DNA of 64,000 nucleotides from Cryptomeria japonica. Its lineage: Eukaryota; Streptophyta; Pinopsida; Cupressales; Cupressaceae. The notes beneath the pieces are model-generated. The model worked only from the letters and a program-made list of their open reading frames with translations, was not told the DNA's origin and did no database searches. Where the stretch lies: positions 118,118,847-118,182,846 of the forward strand of contig NC_081406.1 of assembly GCF_030272615.1 (NCBI RefSeq), read 5' to 3'. Below, in pieces: positions 22,760 to 34,412 of this stretch (its first letter is position 1; every line of letters starts with the position of its first letter). Position numbers and translations under genes: made by a program.

Positions 22760-22953
22760 ATGATTTGTTTATCTAAGGGGGAGTTTATTTTTCTATTTTT
22801 AAAATCTTTGGCATTATTGTCAAAGGGGGAGAGAAGCATGTGAAAATTTCTTTATCTACTTGATCTTAGGGGGAGTTTTCTAGACATGTTTTCTTTCTTT
22901 GCATTTATTGTTTTTCACATTCAGATGTTGCCATCAATGCCAAAGGGGGAGAT
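22760..22953 (+). other. polypurine tract with upstream repeats of itself
   Basis: aaagggggagatt lies immediately before the 3' LTR at 22954. Three look-alikes precede it: ctaagggggag near 22775, caaagggggag near 22822 and cttagggggag near 22866. The last one next to the LTR is the functional plus-strand primer by position. Confidence 0.8.
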
Positions 22954-24289
22954 TGTTGGATATATTGCTGCTAGGAAATGTTGTTGTCACTGATGTAAAC
23001 ATATTCCTGTGATTTATTATTCTGGTGTTTGTAGAATGGTTTATTAGAATAATGATTTCCTGTATGGAGTATATCTAGTATTATTATATCTTTTTGTATT
23101 GGTTTTGGTGATACAAGAAGCTTAAGTGATCATATTATATGATTCAGTTTGCAGTTTGTGTTTCTGATCAATGATTTGCAGAGTTTGGTATTTTCCCCAG
23201 TATATTCAGATGTGATTAGATCTCAAGCTAAGTTTTAAGGAAATTGTTTGGGATAGTCTTGTGTATCTTCATTTCATTTGGTTCATGATTTGGTACTCTA
23301 CAAGTTATCTTTTATCATGACAATTGCTTCTATTTGAGTGTTCTTGAGTTTCAGACATTGACAAATGAAGATTTGATAAGTGGTGTTGGTGCAGTTGTTA
23401 CTAATGACTCTAAAATTCTTATTGGTGTTTCCTAATTGTGTCCTATTTGTTTTGATGATCCACATTGATTGTTGTGCAATTTTTCGGTGATTTTGTTGAA
23501 CCGATGATGTTCTTTATGATATGTGGTTTTCCTGGTGGTACAGTGTGTTGCAATTGACCTTGGGATGATTACCAATGGTGATGAGCATTTGGAAATTTGA
23601 TTTGGGTCCATGTTATGTCATGTATATCATTATATTTGTTTGATGGTTGATCTTTATATCATGTAATATAATTTTGTAATTGTGAATTGAGGTTTTAGCC
23701 AACCTTGTTGTCAAGGTGATGAATTGTATAAATATGTGATATTGTCATGTAATTAATGTAAAATGGATGTGTCTTCATTATTAGAGAGTGGCGTATGAGA
23801 AAACAAGGATTTATCTTTTGGTATGATGTATTGAGTGGAGATTGGTGTTATAGAGAAGACATAAGTGCTTAACTGAAACTATCATTAGGCATTTGGAGAT
23901 GCTATCCTTTCAACTCATTCCTTCTGGATTGTTGTATGAATCTTGTTGTAAGTTAGTGAGACTTCCCTGAGGGTTGTATCCTTCTGGGTTATTATCTTTT
24001 GAGCAGTGAGATCTAGGTAGTGTGCCTGAATGCATGTGTATTCCCCATTATAACATTTACACATACTACTACAGAGTATTATCTTAGTGTGAGTAGGTGT
24101 ACATTGTATTTTTTCACTTAACCGGGCTTTCAATGTCAAAATCTTGGTGTTTTGTGTTGTGTTATCGACTTGATTATCTTTTTTGTTGCTATAGTTTATC
24201 AGATTTGTATTTGTAGTTAAGTTAGTAGATTTGGTGAAAAATGATTGACCGCCCCCCCTCTCAGTTTTCCTTCATTTTTGTTGCCAACA
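22954..24289 (+). repeat. 3' LTR (1336 bp)
   Basis: TGTTGG...CCAACA, followed by the target duplication CAACC. Diverged from the 5' LTR as noted for the element. Confidence 0.95.
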
Positions 24290-25037
24290 CAACCATAACT
24301 AGAATAAATATTATTACACAAAATAAGCCACTCAGACTAAAAATGTTGAAGACATCTACTCCAAGAGAAAGAGGAGACCCAAATACATCACAATACATCC
24401 TTCCAAGATGAATCCAATGATCCACCCATGCTAACACCTTCCAAAGTTGACACCAAACATAACACATAGGTAAACAATAGAATTAATCAATTAGTTAGCC
24501 AAAAGATATCTTCCAATGGAAAATATACCATGCTTATCTTTGTACACCATGGTGCTCAACTGATAATAATATTCTAACTCATTCTCTAATGCATATTCAA
24601 ACAAAAAAGTATGATCCAAACAAGATAATCCAACCAAACATACTGAACCATAACAACACTAAATATGCCAAACATAATTTATCAACATAACTCACTTGCG
24701 GAATAGAAGCACCACTAGAGAAACATGCCGAAAATACCACACAAACCACATAACCGTGTCCACAAAACTGCAACATAAACTTCAATATATCCAAAGGCCA
24801 CCAAAGAATTTTTGGACCATTCTAAAAAACACCCTTACTATTAAACAACAATAATAACAAGCTTCTACAATCCACAAACTAGAAAACTAGTCAATGTGAG
24901 ACATTAAAAACACTTTCCTACATATTAAAATTACTACAACCAACACCAAAACATTATACTCAATTGCAACACCAAACACAAAACAAAGATATTCAGACCA
25001 AAATCCATTTGCAAAATTAAGTTTGACATCAATGACA

Positions 25038-25640
25038 ACCATACAAACTCATATCCCCATCATGCATTATAGATGTACATGGATACCTACTATAGCTTTG
25101 TTTATAAGACCCATAATGCATCTCATATTACATGTTGCATATCTCTCTGAGTTTCACTTAAAGGGAGGGGTTGGTGTACATGTTTATATTGTGTACATTT
25201 ACTTAAGAAACATTAGGTAAAAACTTTTGTCGACATGCATTAGGTGGGAGTCAGTCACCATTCCCATGTTGATCTCATGTTCATCCTTGCTTTATATACA
25301 AGGTGCTTTGTACATAGTCTTAATCTCATTCACATCAATGTAGTTTATTGAACCCATAGCTTCTTGTCTTTTGCTTGTGAAGGTTTGGTTTCCAAGTCAG
25401 GCTCCTAGAATTTCTCACATTCACAAAATTTTCCTTTAACTATACTTTAATAGTTATAATTATTCATATATTTTAAAATAATTATCATAAATGATTTCAT
25501 TAATCTTTATTTTAATAAATTGATGATATTATCCTTTAATTTTTTAATATTCTTTTTAATATTTTAATCACTTTATTTCAATTAGATTTATTACATTTTC
25601 ACATTCTATGTTGTTTCAATTTCACTTTGAGAAAAAATCT
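25038..25640. other. unclassified DNA, possible LTR edge
   Basis: A purine run (aaagggaggggt, near 25160) followed by TGGTGTACATG could be the end of another LTR element, but no matching LTR or pol sequence is present. No gene is seen. Confidence 0.3.
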
Positions 25641-26430
25641 GATAACAGTAAGAAAAGTGACCCAATCAAGCCCCTTCTAAATTAACCTACTAAAAACCAC
25701 ACTAGAGCTTATGCAATGCCTAATGAAAAAATAAATTTTTAGGCTTCATTTATTGAGGATTTCATATTTCATTTGACACAAAAGTGATTCCTTAGTGGTC
25801 GACTAAAAGAAGGCTTAAATCCCTTGAATTCTAAGAGAGGCAATAATACTCCCAAAACAACTAGGTGAAAACTTTGGTGACCATCATTGAAAGAATAGAG
25901 AAAATCACAAAACAATTTTCCAATCATTAAATTAGAAGTTTTTGATGATACCAAATAGGAGAAATAGTGAACATGTGTGGTGACTAAGATTGTGGGGCAA
26001 GTTTTGAACTTACCATCTAAGAGGCTAGGCTATTCAGTAGTTGAGTTTTTTCTCAATCTTGATATCAACAACCTGCCAAATAGAAGGAGAAGTTTGAACA
26101 ACAAAGGATATTCTCACAAAGTAGAAAACAATCTATTTAATACCAAATTTATCTAAATAGCTTGATTTGTGTAGGAAAAATTGTCTATCATAAAGAATGA
26201 GAAAAAAATCATTAACAAAATGACCATTGACTAGCTAACGATGAAAATTGGGAAGAGAAATCCCCTTTACTAGAGATTAAGAAATCGTATCAACTAAAAG
26301 TTTGTCAAAAGCTTCAATAGTGAGCACATTGAGAGATGGAGCAATAAGACAATGTTGCCAAATAGAATGGAAAAGTCCAAAAGATTGATATTTTAGAACA
26401 TGTATTAATCTATGTAAATATACACTACAA
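25640..26430 (-). repeat. conserved block shared by copies B and C, left of the CLE gene
   Basis: Matches 35600-35838 joined to 54507-55110 (copy C, split by a retrotransposon). On the minus strand both versions keep a frame reading GHQxFHLVxLGVLLPLLxFK and PSFxxPxRNH (25800-25880 and 35720-35830). An exon-like piece with acceptor ttggcag and donor gtaagt lies near 26020-26080. I do not recognise the protein; it may be a remnant of a gene or of an old transposon. Confidence 0.5.
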
Positions 26431-26759
26431 TGTAATAGAAAAAAACACATCATAATAGGAAAACAAAAATTGGAAAGAAATGGAAATCCATTGACACTAA
26501 AATCAACTCTTTAATAATTCTTTGTTAGTAAAGAAGCATGAAGACACTTAATATATAACTTTGAACTCTCAAAACAAACTATACTCTTATCACACACTCT
26601 TAGTACTTAGTCTTATTGAAAATATGAATTAAAATTTTCTCTCTTTCAAGAAAAAGTCAACAAATGCAAAAGTAGTCACATTGATGGCTGTGGAGGTGTC
26701 AATACAAAAGGAAGATGAAAATGGGATTATGTAAGTCCTAAACAAATTTGGTACACTTG

Positions 26760-26979
26760 TGTAAAGTAGCAATGTAAACTACAACAACCGAAGAATAATA
26801 GAAATATCTATATTGCAAAGATAAAGAGGTAATACATTATCATCATGTGGTTCAATCATTACATCCAATGTATTGGCTTTATAAAGCCATTATTCTCATA
26901 CAAAAATAATTTTTGGGAGTGAACTATCTAGCCAATTAACCTAATTTTATTTATTAAATGTAAACCTTATTTCCTAACA
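26760..26979 (-). repeat. 3' LTR of the small element (220 bp)
   Basis: On the plus strand TGTAAAGTAG...CCTAACA. Aligns with 28365-28589 throughout (shared gtattggctttataaagcca). Confidence 0.9.
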
Positions 26980-27104
26980 ACCCCCTTAAGGTTTACATTA
27001 TCAAAAATACAAAAACTACAAAGAAAATATTATTAAATGTAAACTTTATTACCTAACAACCCCCTTTAAGGTTTACATAATGAAGAAAAAAAAGAACAAA
27101 ACTA

Positions 27105-27325
27105 TATCAGCATTGACCTAAAATTCTAGGTCTAGGCAAATGTTTGAAATCTCCAACTCTCTTTTTTTGTTAGCATCAGACTAAACTTCCTGGTCTAGGC
27201 AAATATCAGGAATCTCCAATTCTTCATCAGCATCAACCTAAAGTTCATGGTCTAGGTAAATGAATCTTCAACTTTGCAACAGGATCAACCCAAACTCCTC
27301 ATGTCTGGGTAAAAAAACTGATTAT
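27105..27325. repeat. internal ~55-64-bp tandem repeats
   Basis: Four degenerate units built on cagcatcanccnaaanttcn, tggtctaggcaaat and gaatctccaantct. They lie next to the polypurine end of the small LTR element. The short minus-strand ORF at 27285-27491 overlaps them and is not convincing. Confidence 0.8.
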
Positions 27326-28351
27326 CAAACACACAACTATCGATAATTAGTTTTTTAAATGAACTTTCCATAGACCAACAAGTCACCAATTTTGTGGATT
27401 CAAAAATCCACACACTAAAATACCAATGCATGTCCCCTCTTTCTCCTAAAAGGTCTAGCAATAAAAAGATGCTTCTCATGCAATGTATCATCTCTGAACA
27501 AGAAGCTACTTTAGTATGATAGATTGCCTCCAGCCTCCATTTCCTCCAATTTCCAATATTATATTTCTTTGCATTCTATATGCATCAGATTCTCCAATAA
27601 CACAAGCATGTGAATTTTTTAAATCTTTACCAAACATAGCATGGATAACTTTCATAACACAAATATTTGATGTCATATTGAGACAAAATAATTTATGACC
27701 TTAGTCCAAAAAAAAGAAGCTAGAAAGTAATAATTTTAGAACCTTGTATAATGTTGGCTTTTGAGGATACCTCCTATAACCCTTTGTACATCATGTTTTC
27801 TTATACCTTTTATTTTATTTTTGCTTTATTTTGACAACTTTAAATTCTACTAAAAAATTAGATATGATACTGGCTACTATTCTACTACCATATGAGACTA
27901 AAAACACAATGAAGAGAATGAAAACTATTAAAAACTATTTAAGTGCCTCAACAAAACTTCAATTTTATTTACTTATTTTATGTTGCAGATGTGTTTTTAT
28001 GCACCTATCATCATCACTTCTCATCTTCCCTAAACTCCACTCATGATGCCTATTTCCACATTGCACTAACACAAAATCTCTCTTTTTCTTTACTTCCAAA
28101 ATGCTTTCCTTTCATCCTAATGGGCCAGCAAATACATACTAAATGCTGAGAAAAAATCCACTTCACACTTATTTTGATATCACTCTCATCAAATAATTTG
28201 AATGTTTTTATCTTTTCCAAATGTTATTTCTACAATCAATCTCCCTTATACAACTTTCAATGCTTCAAGTGCTTGCAACTAGTCTTCCATTTTAGAATGC
28301 CTGGCAAGATCTCTTTAGCATTTTAATCTAACACACATAGAGATTCATAAT

Positions 28352-28363
28352 GCTCTTGTACCA
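28352..28363 (-). other. primer binding site of the small element
   Basis: The minus strand reads tggtacaagagc, two mismatches from tggtatcagagc, one base inside the LTR. Confidence 0.75.
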
Positions 28364-28364
28364 A

Positions 28365-28589
28365 TGTAAAGGAGAAATGTAAATAAAAACAACAGAAGAA
28401 TAATAGAAATATTTACATTGCAAAACTAAAGAGGTAATATATTATCATCATATGGTTCAATCATTACATCCAATGTATTGGCTTTATAAAGCCATTATTC
28501 CTATACAAAACTAATTTATGGGAGTGAACTACCAAACCAACTAACTAACCTAATTTGATTTATTAAATGTAAACCTTATTTCCTAAAAA
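28365..28589 (-). repeat. 5' LTR of the small element (225 bp)
   Basis: On the plus strand TGTAAAGGAG...CCTAAAAA; the terminal CA has mutated to AA. Followed by ACTTG. Confidence 0.88.
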
Positions 28590-28637
28590 ACTTGAACCCA
28601 TATGACTAGATTTATCTCTTATTTTCATAGAGTTGTT

Positions 28638-29468
28638 TTAGGGGTGTTGAGGGTCTAGACCTCCAGGAATTTGTCTTTTGTATTGAAATTTGGGCTTCAA
28701 CTTTCTTAGTCGCAAGGATCTAGACTGCCCATTTTGTTGGCTGGCGGTTTCTACTTGAATTTGTAGATGAATTAGCTGATTTAAAATTCATAGAACATAC
28801 TTCAATTAGTCTTGTTTTAATATGGAAAAACTAAAATCAAATGGAAATATAGCTAAGATTCAAGAAAACCTTTAGTAAAGTTTGGTCACTAGTAGAGTTT
28901 ATAACATCACCCTCAGCAATGCCTTTGTGGTGATGTACCGTCAAGTATTCCAAACATAATCTACCCCCTGCATTAAAAAATAGAAGATCATTAAAACAAT
29001 TTTTAAGTAATAGAAACCAGTACTTGCTTTCTTTCGTATGCAAATTGATAACTAGAACTAATCAACCATGCAAGCTTTTTAAATGATAGCAAAGAAAGTG
29101 AAACTGTTTTTCAACAATGGTATGTTTTAGATTTTTTTTAGGGTGGCTAAGCACTAATTTTTTTATTTATTTTGGGGGCAAGGGTAAGGTCAAGTTTAGT
29201 TTACTAGTGTTTCAAGTCAAATATGACGGTACTTATAAATATTTATTATTTGTATAATTTTTCTAGTTGTAAATTGTGATTAAATATTCATTGGATATCC
29301 AAATTTAAAATTTAAAAAACAAATTTGAAATGTATAACACCTCTTTTTATTTCCATTTTATATTTAACTAGCCTTCATATTATTCTCAATTCTTCACAAT
29401 TAAATTCCTTATATCAAACTCGTCTACTAAAACCAAGTCACAACTATAAAGCATCTATATAAGCCCAT
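28638..29468 (-). pseudogene. CLE peptide precursor, copy B, disabled
   Basis: Exon 2 (28967-28870, 98 nt) and exon 3 (28787-28638, 150 nt) keep the same lengths as copy A and stay open. Exon 1 (ATG at 29468) is cut after about 11 codons and runs into a stop; its 3' half and the donor are deleted. The exon-3 acceptor TAG has become TGA. The dodecapeptide reads RQIPGGLDPQHP, losing the conserved Pro7 and the last His. Three independent defects make it a pseudogene, although the frame in exons 2 and 3 has not yet collected stops. Confidence 0.85.
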
Positions 29469-29567
29469 TGATCTCTCTCTACTTTTACCTCTTGATGCGT
29501 CTTCAAACTCTTTAAGATCTGGCGAGATGATCATGTGTTGGGTATATATCACAAGGAAGTTAGACGA

Positions 29568-29576
29568 CTTATATAG
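29568..29576 (-). promoter_or_regulatory. TATA box of CLE copy B
   Basis: The minus strand reads ctatataag in the same conserved block, about 100 bp before the remaining ATG. Confidence 0.55.
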
Positions 29577-29885
29577 ATGTAATTTTGCGAAAAAAAATTA
29601 AAATGCAATGAAAAGCTTGACGACGTGGAAAGCTCTTAACCGCCACAAACCATTTTTTCCGTTTGATAACCCAATTCAAAGTTACAACTAAATTCAAAGT
29701 TTAGTCTTATGATTATTTCGCATCTTTAATGATGATTCTAATCCATTCTTTATGAAGATATATGTCGAAGTAGCAGGAATCAAATACATCTTTGATTTTC
29801 TTTAATGAAAAACAATTAAATCTGATTTTCAATTAATTAATAAATATCCTCAAAGATACATTCTGATCTACTATATGTCTTCCTC

Positions 29886-29893
29886 TATATTTA
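29886..29893 (+). promoter_or_regulatory. TATA box facing the partner gene, copy B
   Basis: tatattta in the context ctctatatttaacattattc, 63 bp before the ATG at 29956. Confidence 0.45.
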
Positions 29894-29955
29894 ACATTAT
29901 TCTTCTCCCCATATATTAAAGTAAGTGCATGCTTAGTAATTTTTGGATTTAAGCG

Positions 29956-30647
29956 ATGAGCGAAACCTCGTACTCTAAGCTGTCATCAACTGATTTCCAT
30001 GGAGGCTTAACAGAGAAACCACTTGTGATTGTCGGCAAACACTTTCGGCTTCAAGCTATTTTACTACAGAAAAAACAACTCTTCAGGTAATAAATACAGT
30101 CAGTATTTTGTTCTCTTTCTCTGGTGTGTAGTTGTTGATTACTTTAGTCTCTCCTACAGTAAGCAGAAAAAACAAAGTGCTTACCTTTAGGAGTACATTT
30201 AGAAATTCACCACATCATTTGGTCATGGTGCCATTTGTGTGCTGTCACTTTTCTCATTTCTATCCCACTCTTGATATCACTAAGGTTTGTCTTAATATAT
30301 CCACTCTTTTAATGCACCTCCAAATTGAGATTTTAATAGTATTGCTTATCCTTTATAAATAATAATAAATAATAATAACATATCTCCATGCTTTTTTACA
30401 TACATTTGTACATATATACGAGTTGGCAGACCAGATTACCTTTTGTTGGTGGACAATGATGGTATATTGGAAATTGGGAAGGCCAACGTTTTTAGTGATA
30501 TGGATGAAATTGGGAATTGCTCTCATTGATGGAGAGTATCGGATATGGAAAATGCAGTCACTAAAACAAAACAATATTCAAACTTCTTGTAAGTATGCTG
30601 TCAAGAATTGTAACTGTGCTCATATCTTCATGGAAAATTGTAGCTAG
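29956..30647 (+). pseudogene. unrecognised gene divergent from the CLE gene, copy B
   Basis: This copy has the best first exon: ATG at 29956 to donor TTCAG|GTAATA at 30086, 43 codons plus two bases, starting MSETSYSKLSSTDFHGGLTE and ending LLQKKQLF. Segment 2 (30160-30284) has two one-base deletions relative to the open version at 7391-7520, so the frame breaks. Segment 3 is open at 30423-30647 (ends KNCNCAHIFMENCS). Predicted partner of the CLE gene by position only. The family is unknown; I cannot tell which frame of segment 3 is used. Confidence 0.5.
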
Positions 30648-31279
30648 AAGATTGAAATAGTGTGAATGTGCTTTTTTTCTAAAATAAAATCTATAATTAT
30701 TTATGGGTGATATTAATTGTTAATTATTATACTTATTTTATAAATTCTATATAAATAATGTTGAGAAATCATTTTCAAGATGTCTATTTCATTTAAATTA
30801 CATGGATTTATGAAACATAATAGTTCTTAATGTCATGTCCACCCTATACAAATATAAATGGTCATGAACACGCTGTCACTAATTTTTTGTTTTGTTGTTA
30901 TCATTTCTGTTGTTTAGAATGGTGTGTCCTTATTCTAAATACATGTATAAATATGTAGATTTTTCTAAATATAGCTATGTTAGTAACATTCATAATCTCA
31001 ATGTATAAATAAATATGATCTATTATTCATCAATAATTTAGTTGTAACATCTTATTTTAAGATAATACTTATACATTTAAATAATTAAAATGTAACTTAT
31101 GTGCCCTCGAAACATAATATTACACCTTTTAATTGTTTAATTATCAAGCCTTTGATAAGCCACCTTCACATATGTGACAAAAAATAATTTTTTTGACATA
31201 AATTTACATTTTAAATTCTTTATTATTTACATTTTAATTGTTTTATTATTAAGTGTTTGATAAGTCGCCCTTTCATACA

Positions 31280-32380
31280 TGACAACCCTTACACTTGTTA
31301 ATCACCATTTCAACTTTACATTAATTAGTTGACCACTTACAATATAAACTATGAAGCAAAAATAACACAAAAAAATAGAATATCAAATATTAGAGTTGAT
31401 AAATATATCCCTTACACCTGTAAACAACCATTGTACCTTTATATTAATGGGATGACCACTTACAAAATAACCAATGTAGCAAGAAAAATAAAAAAAAATA
31501 ATTAAAATATTAAAGATTAGGGATGAAACATATAGCTCCTACACCTGTCAATTAACATTGAAACTTTATAATAATGGGATGACCACTTACAATATAATCA
31601 ATGATGTAAGAAAAATATGAAAATAAATAGAAAATTAAAGACATCATCATCAAGATTTATTTTTTTTCTTATAACTTATAGTACATTTCTATATTCTCTT
31701 TATGTCATCCACCCTTTCTCATAAAAAAATTAAAATTCTCATGTTAATATTGATTATATCAATCAAAATCTTTTTTGAAAATAGTAGCATATCTTAATAT
31801 ATATATAAAAGTAATACATACATACATATCTATATATGTGTACATATGTAGGTTTACTACTTACTATTTTATATGATTACAATTTAAAAAATTACATATA
31901 TGTATGTAATATTACTCTTAAAATATGAGATAAATATTAACTATAGTTATGTGATGTATATATAGATTAATGCTTGTATATTTAGAGAAGAATCTTATTA
32001 TTATTTTAACATAGTATTCTTAATTTTCTTGACATAAATCTACTTTTTAATTGTCTAAATATGAAGTTCTCAATAAGACATGCTTATATACATTGATATG
32101 ATTATTCCTATAATTATAAACAACCCATTGCACCTTTATATCAATGAGATGACCACTTGGAATATAAACAAAGAAGTAAGAAAAGCATTGTAAAAAATAA
32201 AATATTAAATATTAGGGTTGAAACATATATCCCCTAAACCTGCAAATGAATGTTGCACATTTATATTGATAGGATAATCACTTAGAATCTAACCAATGAA
32301 GCAAAAACTATATGAAAAGTAAATTAAAAATTAAAGATTAGGGTTAAAGAATATGTTTACAATTGATCTTTAAGATTCAA
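31280..32380. repeat. ~120-bp tandem repeats (copy B)
   Basis: Three units at about 31280-31650 and two at about 32100-32370, same unit order as at 12180-12900. Confidence 0.85.
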
Positions 32381-33019
32381 TTTTTTATCTTTCAACTTTA
32401 AAATATCGTTTTATATTGTCTTATTATCATCCCATTTTTTAAAACATAGATTATCCACCACTTATGTCATATATGAATATATATTGATTAAGCCAATCAA
32501 ATGTATTTGAAACCCATATTTATCTTCACACACATTTAATTATACTACAAATTATAAATATATGCATTAAAATTTAAAATAATTACATAGAAATAATAAT
32601 ATTAGTCTTACATATTAAGTACTATTACTCATATATAATGATTATATTTAAATATTTTTTATTTGGTGGTCTCAATTTTATAATATGGTTCGAGCTTAGA
32701 AAGGCTACTTATGAGAGGATCTCTTATCAATGACTTTTTCACCATGACGACTATTGAGGGGCCTCAGTCCCAAATAAATTGCCACCTTGCTCCAACTTGT
32801 GGGAACAATGGTCTAGTGATGACCCACAACTTGTGAGCACAATGGTCTCATAAAGGTCCATAGGCCGTGACCACAAAAACTTAGAAAATACAAACTACTA
32901 ATGAGAACATAAAGGAACCTAGTCTACAAGCTTAATGAACCAATGAACCAATTGGAGTGTGAACCTTTATGACAACCACACCAATATTGTGACTTGACCA
33001 TACTAATTTTCTATTGACA

Positions 33020-33466
<447 letters not shown>

Positions 33467-34412
33467 TGAAAGGAAACCAAGTAGCAGAATACAACTTCCT
33501 ACACAAAACTATCAGGAGAGTGAATGAAAATTTTTCTAAACCCTTTAATAATTATAGATTTAGATACACGTCTAATTAAATATTTATAGATATTCAAAAC
33601 ATAATAAACTTAGATACATGGGAAAACCCTTTCTAGAAAAAAAACCCACACTCCAAACAATTAGCTCAATTTTATTAATCAACAACAACAATAGTTACAA
33701 TATAATCTGAGAGCTATTCTCTTTAGGAGTCTTCACACTAAATTATAAAATTCAAGAGTAATTCTAGCAGCATAATGATTCTCAAAATCTTCAACTTTTC
33801 CTCAATAATAAGCCAAGGTATCACATATTTATAAAGTTCAACACAAAGTAGTAGTCCTCCATGGTTTCCAAAACCAACTTCAAATCCTAAGAGGTAAGTT
33901 GTGTCATAAATAATGTAATTACCATTATTATGACATGTTGCACATAGCAACTTTCCAAAGCACTAATAATTATCTCACCCAACATGGTTACCATGCCAAA
34001 TGAAATGCATGTTCAAGATAGCAACTCCCAAATCAGGAATAGGCACTTTCCTTACCTCACACCACTTTGTCAAAAGTAAAATCCACCATAAATATTAGTT
34101 GCTCAAATACAAATCGAATCCATTATAGAAAACACAAGCCAAGGCTCTTTAGTCAACATAAGAAATTTCCAAATCAATTTCCACTCCAAATTGGAAATAT
34201 ATGACAACACCTTCCCAAAATGTACAATATTCCAAGTGGTCACCAATTTTATAAAAAAGGGATTATGTCATCTTATCACTGCCATGTAGGATGCCACCTT
34301 ACCAAGAGGACCCACAAAGTGAATGGAAACTTAATAAATTAACAAATTAGAATAAACCAATTATTAAATAACCAATGTTAGGACTCCAAGATTGAAACAC
34401 CTTATCCCAACA
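33467..34412 (-). repeat. solo LTR (946 bp)
   Basis: On the minus strand TGTTGGGATAAGG...CCTTTCA. Flanks are tctat (33462-33466) and actat (34413-34417), a 5-bp duplication with one mismatch. It contains the gggttttcccatgtat motif of plant LTRs near 33630. No second LTR, gag or pol is nearby, so it probably results from LTR-LTR recombination. Confidence 0.6.

Larger units (their letters stand above)
17054..24289 (+). mobile_element. full-length Ty1/copia retrotransposon, decayed
   Basis: Complete structure: LTR 17054-18388, primer site 18391, gag, protease, integrase, RT, RNase H, polypurine tract, LTR 22954-24289. A 5-bp target-site duplication CAACC flanks it (17049-17053 and 24290-24294). 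The LTRs differ at roughly one base in seven over their first 170 bases by eye, so the insertion is old. Coding regions have many stops and several frameshifts. It sits inside an older minus-strand LTR. Confidence 0.95.
16397..25037 (-). repeat. older minus-strand LTR, split by the 17054-24289 element
   Basis: Two parts, 16397-17053 and 24295-25037, join to about 1.4 kb. Read on the minus strand it starts TGTCATTGATGTC (25037) and ends ...gggttcaata at 16397 (gggttcaaca in the duplicated piece at 15741). In the 15741 copy it is followed by attggtat, the first bases of a tRNA-iMet primer site, so this was a 5' LTR. Near 16530 it has the aaaaacctaagtaggaaaaa motif common to such LTRs. The internal region is lost. 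Confidence 0.6.
26760..28589 (-). mobile_element. small non-autonomous LTR retrotransposon (1830 bp)
   Basis: LTRs 26760-26979 and 28365-28589, flanked by the duplication ACTTG (26755-26759 and 28590-28594). On the minus strand the primer site is tggtacaagagc and the polypurine tract is ccttaaggggg (about 26980-26990). The inner 1.39 kb has no gag or pol motif. The homologous site in copies A and C lacks it, confirming an insertion. Confidence 0.9.
26430..33010. repeat. segmental duplication, copy B
   Basis: Collinear with copies A and C as described for 9040-13640. It is interrupted by the LTR element at 26760-28589 just past the 3' end of the CLE pseudogene and ends against an (AT)n microsatellite. 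Confidence 0.85.

Noticed and set aside
23915-24139. Minus-strand ORFs at 17915-18243 and 23915-24139 repeated with similar sequence
   Set aside because: They are the same part of the two LTRs of one element, so the repetition reflects LTR identity and not a gene family.
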